A stretch of 39,433 bases of DNA from positions 1-39,433 of the forward strand of contig JBOFLG010000180.1 of assembly GCA_051657745.1 (NCBI GenBank), written 5' to 3'. Positions 34,528-39,433 of the stretch are shown here, piece after piece. The notes beneath the pieces were generated by a model. That model was given only the letters and a program-made list of their open reading frames with translations, was not told the DNA's origin and ran no database searches. The position numbers were made by a program, and so were the translations under genes. Each line of letters starts with the position of its first letter. Positions within the stretch are counted from its first letter, which is position 1. Source of the DNA: JBOFLG01 sp051657745 (GTDB lineage Bacteria; Actinomycetota; Actinomycetes; Actinomycetales; Dermatophilaceae).

Positions 34528-34650
34528 CCGTCACTGTCCGGCGGCGTCCGGCCGTATTCCGGTCGTATCCGGTCGTCTACGGGTGTCTGCGGTTGAGCGG
34601 CGGTTGGGACGGTGCCGAGGGCGGCCTCGATCCGACACATCGCCGCTGAA

Positions 34651-34826
34651 CCTTCATCCTCGCCTGGCCAATCTTCCGGAGCCCAGATGAAGGTTGCGGG
34701 TGCGGGCGGGAAAGTTGGGGCGGTGCGGGTGCGGGCGGGAACGTTGGGGCGGTGCGGGTGCGGGCGGGAACGTTGGGGCGGGTCGGGTGCGGGCGGGAAC
34801 GTTGGGGCGGGAACGTTGGGGCGGGT
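34651..34826 (+). repeat. 29-bp minisatellite beside tRNA-Ser
   Basis: An inverted repeat AACCTTCATC (from 34651) / GATGAAGGTT (34687-34696) is followed by units GCGGGTGCGGGCGGGAA(A/C)G plus TTGGGGCGGT. They start at 34696, 34725, 34754 and 34783 (29-bp period), with a partial fifth to 34826, where the lacI stop lies. The rest of 34098-34394 and 34528-34650 shows no supported gene. Confidence 0.85.
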
Positions 34827-35863
34827 CAGCCGGGTGGGGGGATCTCGCCGGAGCCGCGGGTCACCAGGGTGGGCTCGATGACCAGGTGCCGGGGCGGCGC
34901 GGTGTCGCCACCGATCCGAGTGAACAGCAGGTCGGCCACGGTCTCGCCGATCCGGACCACGTCCTGGCGGATGACGGTGAGCGGCGGGTCGAGCAGGTCG
35001 GCCATGGGGAAGTCGTCAAATCCGACGACGGCCACCGTGGTGCGCAGCCCACGCTCGCCGAGCGCCCGCACCGCGCCGGCCGCAAGGATGTTTCGGCCCG
35101 CGAAGAAGGCCGTCGGTGGCTCCGCGAGGTCGAGCAGCCGGTGCACGACCTCGCCGGCCTGCTCGCTGGACTCGACATCGGTGACGACGAGCGCGGGGTC
35201 GGGTTCGAGGCCGCGCGCCGTGTACCCCGTGAGAAACCCCTCGCGCCGTCGGTCCGAGGTGTGCAGCCCGCCGAGGTGGAACAGCGCACCGATGCGTCGG
35301 TGGCCGAGGTCGAGTAGGTGGTCGGCGGCAAGCCTCGCGCCGAGGTGGTTGTCGACGATGACCGAATCGGCGTCGACCCCTCGTGGTGGTCGGTCGACGA
35401 ACACCGCCGGTGTGCCGGTGCGTAGTTCGCCGAGTAGGTAGTCCTGCCGTTCGGTGGCCGGCATCAGAACCAGGCCGTCGACCCGACGGGCCACCAGGTC
35501 GTGCACGAGTTCCCGTTCTCGCCCGGCGCCCTCGTCCAGGCTTGCGGCCAGCACCGCGGTCTGATGGCGCCGGGCGGTGTCCTCGAGGGCGCGGAGCAGG
35601 GAGGCGGAGAACGAGTTGGAGATGTCCTGCACGAGCGCGCCGATGAGGCCGGTGCGTGCGCCCGTGCGGCGCAGGTTGCTTGCTGCGAGGTTCGGCCGAT
35701 AGTCGAGTTGGGCGACGGCCGCGGCGACCCGGTCTCGGACCGCGGCGGACACTCGCGGCTCGTGGTTGACCACCCGCGACACCGTCTTCAGGCTCACCCC
35801 GGCGAGTGCGGCGACGTCGCGCATCGTTGCTCGAGGCGGGCCTGACAACGATGTCACTGTCAC
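34826..35863 (-). CDS. LacI-family transcriptional repressor of the adjacent sugar ABC operon
   Basis: 345 residues. N-terminal HTH and hinge: ATMRDVAALAGVSLKTVSRVVNHEPRVS, then LDYRPNLAASNLRRT. The effector domain follows: GALVQDISNSFSASLLRALED, RRVDGLVLMPAT, PAVFVDRP, SVIVDNHLGARLAADHLLDLGHRRIG, VVGFDDFPMADLLDPPLTVIRQD. GTG 35863 is preferred because the DVAALAGVS motif normally has several residues before it and Met at ATG 35824 aligns with a conserved hydrophobic position. No Shine-Dalgarno is present for either, so leaderless translation is possible. Divergent from the transporter genes, with operators between. Confidence 0.92.
   Translation of the reverse strand: MTVTSLSGPPRATMRDVAALAGVSLKTVSRVVNHEPRVSAAVRDRVAAAVAQLDYRPNLAASNLRRTGARTGLIGALVQDISNSFSASLLRALEDTARRHQTAVLAASLDEGAGRERELVHDLVARRVDGLVLMPATERQDYLLGELRTGTPAVFVDRPPRGVDADSVIVDNHLGARLAADHLLDLGHRRIGALFHLGGLHTSDRRREGFLTGYTARGLEPDPALVVTDVESSEQAGEVVHRLLDLAEPPTAFFAGRNILAAGAVRALGERGLRTTVAVVGFDDFPMADLLDPPLTVIRQDVVRIGETVADLLFTRIGGDTAPPRHLVIEPTLVTRGSGEIPPPG
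35843..35856. promoter_or_regulatory. Operator O1 (LacI-type), within or just ahead of the repressor gene
   Basis: TGACAACGATGTCA: 5-bp arms TGACA/TGTCA around ACGA. It is identical to O2 at 35921-35934, 78 bp away. It lies over the first codons if GTG 35863 is used, or directly upstream if ATG 35824 is used. Probably autoregulation or loop formation. Confidence 0.75.
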
Positions 35864-35885
35864 GTCACAATGTGTAGACGATCAC

Positions 35886-35914
35886 TTGACCAGAGCGCAA
35901 GTAGGCGATAAAAC
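35886..35914 (+). promoter_or_regulatory. Sigma-70-type promoter of the sugar ABC operon
   Basis: TTGACC (35886-35891), a 17-bp spacer and TAAAAC (35909-35914). Transcription would begin near 35921, exactly on operator O2. Confidence 0.8.
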
Positions 35915-35920
35915 TCATCG

Positions 35921-35934
35921 TGACAACGATGTCA
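35921..35934. promoter_or_regulatory. Operator O2 (LacI-type) at the transcription start of the sugar ABC operon
   Basis: TGACAACGATGTCA, identical to O1. It begins about 7 bp after the -10 box, so bound repressor would block initiation. Confidence 0.8.
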
Positions 35935-35987
35935 CACGGCAGCGTCGTCCGGCCCCAGGTAGGACAGCTCAAAGGAGAGTTACCACC

Positions 35988-37091
35988 ATGAACATCCGAC
36001 CCCTCCGGTCACGAGCAGCACGCCGGGCGCTCGCGACCGCCGGCATCATCGGGCTCGCCCTCGGCACTGCGGCATGCGGAGACGACGGCGGCGACTCTGG
36101 CAGTGGCGATGGCGAGGAGAAGATCGGTGTCGCCCTCATCACCAAGGACTCCAGCAACCCGTTCTTCGTCGCCATGCAGAAGGGCGCCAAGGCTGACGCC
36201 GAGAAGAACAGTGTCGAGCTCACTGTCGCCTCCGGGGAGAAGGAGGGTGACGACGCTGGCCAGATCAAGGCCATCGAGGATGCCGTTGCTCGCGGCGACA
36301 AGGGAATCCTCATCACGCCGATGTCTACCGGGGTGAACGCCGCGATGGAGAAGGCCCGTGATGCCGGGCTCTACGTCATCGCCCTCGACACGCCCCCCGA
36401 CCCGCCGGAGACCGTCGACATCACCTTCGCCACCGACAACCGGCTCGCCGGCCAGCTGATCGGCAAATGGGCCGCGGCTCAACTCGGTGGCAAGCCCGCG
36501 ACCATCGCCATGCTCGACCTCTTCAACGACAAGGTCGTCTCGGTCGACTACGACCGCAACCAGGGCTTCCTCGAAGGGATGGGCATCGGCGTCGCCGACG
36601 GCACAAAGAACGGCGACGAGGCCAAGACCGGCAAGTACACCGGCGGCGCCGGCGGCAACTACTCGATCGTCTGCAATGAGGCCTCGCTCGGCAACGAGAC
36701 CGACGGCGTCAAAGCGATGGAGAACTGCCTCGCCAAGTCCAAGACCATCAACGTCGTCTACACCATCAACGAGCCGGCCGCGGTCGGCGCGAAGAAGGCG
36801 CTCGACGATGCCGGCATCAAGGACGCCATCATCGTCTCGGTCGACGGCGGCTGTGCCGGAGTCAAATCCGTCAAGGATGGCGTCATCGGCGCGACCTCGC
36901 AGCAGTACCCGCTGAAGATGGCCACGCTCGGGATGGAGGCCATCGCCAAGATCTCCCGCGGCGGTGAGAAGCCTACGACCTCGGACGGTCTCGACTTCTT
37001 CAACACCGGCGTCGCGCTCGTCACCGACACCGCGGCTGAGGGCGTCGAGAGCATCGACACCGCCGAGGCCACCAAGATCTGCTGGGGCTGA
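35988..37091 (+). CDS. Sugar ABC transporter substrate-binding lipoprotein (RbsB/FrcB-like)
   Basis: 367 residues. Lipoprotein signal peptide with Cys30 in GTAACGDD. The mature protein has a type-I periplasmic fold: KIGVALITKDSSNPFFVAMQKGAKADAEKN, ARGDKGILITPMSTGVNAAMEKARDAGLYVIALDTPPDPP, TFATDNRLAGQLIGKWAAAQLGGKP, and VYTINEPAAVGAKKALDDAGI. These match ribose/fructose-type (CUT2) binding proteins, closest in feel to FrcB. A strong AAAGGAGAG (35971-35979) precedes ATG 35988. First gene of the LacI-controlled operon; the sugar is inferred, not proven. Confidence 0.92.
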   Translation: MNIRPLRSRAARRALATAGIIGLALGTAACGDDGGDSGSGDGEEKIGVALITKDSSNPFFVAMQKGAKADAEKNSVELTVASGEKEGDDAGQIKAIEDAVARGDKGILITPMSTGVNAAMEKARDAGLYVIALDTPPDPPETVDITFATDNRLAGQLIGKWAAAQLGGKPATIAMLDLFNDKVVSVDYDRNQGFLEGMGIGVADGTKNGDEAKTGKYTGGAGGNYSIVCNEASLGNETDGVKAMENCLAKSKTINVVYTINEPAAVGAKKALDDAGIKDAIIVSVDGGCAGVKSVKDGVIGATSQQYPLKMATLGMEAIAKISRGGEKPTTSDGLDFFNTGVALVTDTAAEGVESIDTAEATKICWG

Positions 37092-37099
37092 CCCCCCCG

Positions 37100-38125
37100 A
37101 TGTCGTCGTCCACATCGGCTGCCGCCGCCGAGTTCGCTCGGCGGCGGCAGGCCCCGCTTCAGCGGGTCCAGCATGTCCTGCACGCGCGGCCCTGGCTGAG
37201 CCCGCTGGCGATCCTGCTGCTTACCTATGTGGTGTTCGCCAGCCTCGATGGTCGGGTGGTCGACTCGAGCGCGATCGCCGTCAACCTTCAGCAGACCGCG
37301 GTGCCGATCGCCGTGCTCGCGATCGGCCAGACGCTCGTCATCCTCACTGCCGGTATCGACCTCGCGGTCGGGGCCACCGCGGTGCTCTCGATGATGGTGA
37401 TGGCCTCTCTCGCAGCCGAATCAGTCGTGCCAGGCCCGGTAGCCATCATCATCGGTATCGCTCTTGGCGTCGCCGCGGGGTTCCTCAACGGCATTCTCAT
37501 CACCCGGCTGACGCTGCCGCCGTTCATCGTCACGCTCGGCACGCTGAGCGTCTTCACCGCGATCGCGCTGCTGTATTCGGGCGGAAGCAGCATCATCGCC
37601 GATGAGATGCCCGACTCGCTCAGCCTGCTCGGCGAGAGCTTCGGGCCGCGCGGCTTCCGGCTCACGGTCGGCGTGATCGTCGTCGTCGTGCTGTACCTGG
37701 CAGTCGGATACGTGCTGAGCCAGACCGCCTGGGGTCGGCACGTGTACGCGGTGGGCGACGACCCGGAGTCGGCGCGACTTTCCGGTGTCGACAGTCGGCG
37801 TGTGCTGGTGTCCGTCTACATGCTCGCCGGGCTGATCTACGGGATCGGCGCCTGGCTGCTGATCGGCCGCACCGGCGCCGCCACCCCCAACGCGGTGGGC
37901 AACATCAACCTCGAGACCATCACGGCGGTCGTCATCGGTGGCACCTCCCTCTTCGGCGGCCGCGGGACGCTCGTCGGCACCCTGCTCGGAGCGCTCATCG
38001 TCAACACCTTCGGCCAGGGCCTGTCGATCCTCGGGGTCGATGCGCAATGGCGAATCCTCGCGATCGGCATCCTCGTCATCGTCGCGGTCTCGGTCGATCA
38101 GTGGATCCGGAGGGTCAAGGGATGA
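37100..38125 (+). CDS. Sugar ABC transporter permease (CUT2, RbsC/FrcC-like)
   Basis: 341 residues, roughly eight to ten membrane helices. Family landmarks are VLAIGQTLVILTAGIDLAVGA, GFLNGILITRLTLPPFIVTLGTLS, WGRHVYAVGDDPESARLSGVDSRRV and VVIGGTSLFGGRGTLVGTLLGALIVNTFGQGL. The Asp/Glu-Ala-Ala-type GDDPESARLSG loop contacts the ATPase. ATG 37100 lies 8 bp after the binding-protein stop. Confidence 0.94.
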   Translation: MSSSTSAAAAEFARRRQAPLQRVQHVLHARPWLSPLAILLLTYVVFASLDGRVVDSSAIAVNLQQTAVPIAVLAIGQTLVILTAGIDLAVGATAVLSMMVMASLAAESVVPGPVAIIIGIALGVAAGFLNGILITRLTLPPFIVTLGTLSVFTAIALLYSGGSSIIADEMPDSLSLLGESFGPRGFRLTVGVIVVVVLYLAVGYVLSQTAWGRHVYAVGDDPESARLSGVDSRRVLVSVYMLAGLIYGIGAWLLIGRTGAATPNAVGNINLETITAVVIGGTSLFGGRGTLVGTLLGALIVNTFGQGLSILGVDAQWRILAIGILVIVAVSVDQWIRRVKG

Positions 38126-38204
38126 GGGCCACCCCAGAACGTTCTGCGCTCCGTCGGCCCAGGCAACGCCTCGGTCCAGGATCCGCGACGTCCGCGGGGC
38201 CCCA

Positions 38205-39035
38205 ATGAGTAGCGTCGAGCGGCTGCCGCTCACTGTCGATCGGATGCCGCCGGGCAAGGAACGCATCTACGCCGCCGCACCGCTGCTCTCGGCGCGCGGC
38301 CTGGTCCTCACCTTCGGTCGGGTCGTCGGCCTGGACGGCGTCAACCTCGACCTCTATCAGGGCGAGGTGCTGGCGGTCATCGGGGACAACGGTGCCGGCA
38401 AGTCGACCCTGATCAAATGCCTCACCGGTGCCTACGTTCCTGACTCTGGCGACATGTATCTGGCCGGGCAGCCAGTGCAGTTCACGCGCCCGCAGGACGC
38501 CCGCGACGCGGGCATCGAGACGGTCTACCAGCAGCTCGCCGTCATCCCTGCTCTGGACATCGCGAGCAACCTCTACCTCGGCCGCGAGGAGCGTCGCACG
38601 GGCCTGCTCGGCTCGGTGTTCCGGATGCTCGACACCACGGGGATGCGGGCGCGCGCCGCCGAGTCGGTGCAGAGCCTCGGTATCCAGACCATCCAGAACA
38701 TGGGTCAGGCAGTCGAGACCCTCTCCGGCGGCCAACGGCAGGCGGTGGCGGTCGCTCGAGCCGCGGCCTTCGGAAGCAGGGTCGTTGTCCTCGACGAGCC
38801 CACGGCCGCGCTCGGTGTGAAGGAGTCGGGAATGGTGCTTGACCTGATCCGGCAGCTGCGCGACTCCGGGCTCGCCGTCATCCTGATCAGCCACAACATG
38901 CCGCATGTCTGGGACGTCGCCGACCGCATCCACATCCAGCGGCTCGGCGGCTGCGCGGGCGTCATCACCCCGCAGTCACACGACATGGGCGAGGGAGTCG
39001 CCATCATGACCGGCGCCAGGCAACTCACTCACTGA
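38205..39035 (+). CDS. Sugar ABC transporter ATPase, single nucleotide-binding domain (FrcA-like)
   Basis: 276 residues. Walker A is GDNGAGKST (60-68), then VYQQLAVIPALDIASNLYLGREE, signature LSGGQRQAVAVARA, Walker B VVVLDEPTAALGVKE, and the switch His in LISHNMPHVWDVADRI. Most CUT2 ATPases (RbsA) have two fused domains (~500 residues). This has only one, like FrcA of the fructose transporter, and MPHVWDVADRIHIQRLG matches that branch. ATG 38205 is 79 bp after the permease stop; no strong Shine-Dalgarno is seen, so an upstream start is possible. Confidence 0.92.
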   Translation: MSSVERLPLTVDRMPPGKERIYAAAPLLSARGLVLTFGRVVGLDGVNLDLYQGEVLAVIGDNGAGKSTLIKCLTGAYVPDSGDMYLAGQPVQFTRPQDARDAGIETVYQQLAVIPALDIASNLYLGREERRTGLLGSVFRMLDTTGMRARAAESVQSLGIQTIQNMGQAVETLSGGQRQAVAVARAAAFGSRVVVLDEPTAALGVKESGMVLDLIRQLRDSGLAVILISHNMPHVWDVADRIHIQRLGGCAGVITPQSHDMGEGVAIMTGARQLTH

Positions 39036-39058
39036 CGCCGCAGCCGATAACGGCCGTA

Positions 39059-39094
39059 ACCTACAACGCTGAGCACCGGCGGTGCGTGCTAGGT
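39059..39094 (+). terminator. Possible terminator of the sugar ABC operon
   Basis: GCACC-GGC-GGTGC (39073-39085) is nested inside outer arms ACCTA/TAGGT (39059-39063 and 39090-39094). The overlap of TAGGTT (39090-39095) with a possible -10 box of the cold-shock gene makes the role ambiguous. Confidence 0.35.
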
Positions 39095-39095
39095 T

Positions 39096-39224
39096 CGCTG
39101 GCGGTTGCAGCACACCAGTACCTCGCAGGTCGAAGACTACGCACCACCAGGGGGCTGACCGCTCATCCACGGTCGACGCGAGGTGTGTCGGCCGCGTGCG
39201 TCACACAGAAAGAGTTACCCCCAT
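39096..39224 (+). promoter_or_regulatory. Long 5' leader of the cold-shock gene
   Basis: If transcription starts after TAGGTT (39090-39095), the mRNA leader is about 125 nt, with no open frame of note. Long structured leaders are usual for cspA-type genes and can act as temperature-sensitive elements; no specific fold is asserted here. Confidence 0.35.
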
Positions 39225-39428
39225 ATGGCACAGGGCAGCGTGAAGTGGTTCAACGCCGAGAAGGGCTTTGGTTTCATTGCCCAGGACGGCGGGGGCCCCG
39301 ACGTGTTCGTTCACTACTCCGCCATCGACGTCCAGGGCTACCGCAGCCTCGACGAGGCGCAGCGAGTCGAGTTCGAGATCACCCAGGGTCCGAAGGGCCC
39401 GCAGGCGGAGCAGGTCCGCCTCGTCTGA
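39225..39428 (+). CDS. cspA: Cold-shock protein (CspA family)
   Basis: 67 residues, complete. MAQGSVKWFNAEKGFGFIAQ carries RNP1 (KGFGFI), and DVFVHYSAI carries RNP2 (VFVH); the rest (VEFEITQGPKGPQAEQVRLV) is the standard five-strand OB-fold ending. It binds single-stranded nucleic acid and melts RNA structures. ATG 39225 follows AGAAAGAG (39207-39214). The exact paralogue letter is not determinable. Confidence 0.96.
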   Translation: MAQGSVKWFNAEKGFGFIAQDGGGPDVFVHYSAIDVQGYRSLDEAQRVEFEITQGPKGPQAEQVRLV

Positions 39429-39433
39429 GGCGG

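Noticed and set aside
34696..34826. Possible CRISPR array
   Set aside because: The 29-bp units are directly adjacent with no unique spacers, and there are no cas genes; it is a minisatellite.

Overview
This window is chromosomal DNA from a high-GC Gram-positive bacterium (Actinomycetota). The evidence is a strong G/C bias at third codon positions, frequent GTG starts, several apparently leaderless starts, an actinobacterial-type dCTP deaminase next to tRNA-Gly(CCC), an EtfD-type (Rv0338c-like) Fe-S membrane oxidoreductase, and an XRE/DUF5753 regulator beside an S-adenosyl methyltransferase. The sequence alone does not give a genus.

Layout, left to right. (1) 1-1505: 3' end of a SAM methyltransferase, then an XRE/DUF5753 regulator. 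About 700 bp without a convincing gene follows, up to tRNA-Gly(CCC) (minus strand). (2) 2384-2959: dcd. (3) 3244-9446, 'locus A': an ECF-type sigma factor, a small predicted beta-domain protein overlapping it, a Trp/Pro-rich protein of unknown function, a convergent cytoplasmic S8 subtilisin-like protease, and divergently from that a TPR-CHAT (caspase-like) protein. (4) 9566-11355 (minus): a DHA2-type MFS exporter and a short Ddn-like protein. (5) 11522-15097: a four-gene osmoprotectant (QAT/OpuC-type) ABC importer. (6) 15227-21225: thiamine genes, with thiD on the minus strand and, divergently, a TPP riboswitch followed by thiC, an MFS transporter, thiM and thiE. (7) 21250-24231 (minus): etfD-like gene. 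(8) 24558-26082: cysK-cysE. (9) 26112-31699 (minus), 'locus B': a compact four-gene operon S8 protease - ECF sigma - small beta protein - TPR-CHAT, a second version of locus A. (10) 32195-34097: YtxH-like protein, APH-fold kinase, zf-TFIIB protein. (11) tRNA-Ser(UGA) with a strong terminator and a 29-bp minisatellite. (12) 34826-39035: LacI-type repressor divergent from a sugar ABC importer (binding protein, permease, single-domain ATPase; FrcBCA-like), with a clear promoter and two operator copies. (13) 39225-39428: cold-shock protein.

The main discovery candidate is the pair of loci A and B. Each encodes the same four components: an ECF sigma factor with the region-4 signature PVGSIGPTR, a small protein ending in a D-x-G-x-F ... 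VRF beta domain, a secretion-signal-less S8 protease with an intact catalytic triad, and a TPR protein with a C-terminal CHAT protease domain with intact His/Cys. The gene order differs between loci but the components match, which points to a modular two-protease, one-sigma signalling or defence system. Locus A also carries a protein with seven Trp in eleven residues followed by seven Pro, a composition like membrane-active peptides. I propose it as a candidate protease substrate or effector; this is inference.

A second theme is in-frame simple-repeat expansion in otherwise conserved proteins: ThiD (VTGGHL x4 and a His/Gly/Asp-rich insert), EtfD (DPWDEP tail), OpuCA (Gly/Arg tail), both S8 proteases and CHAT-A.
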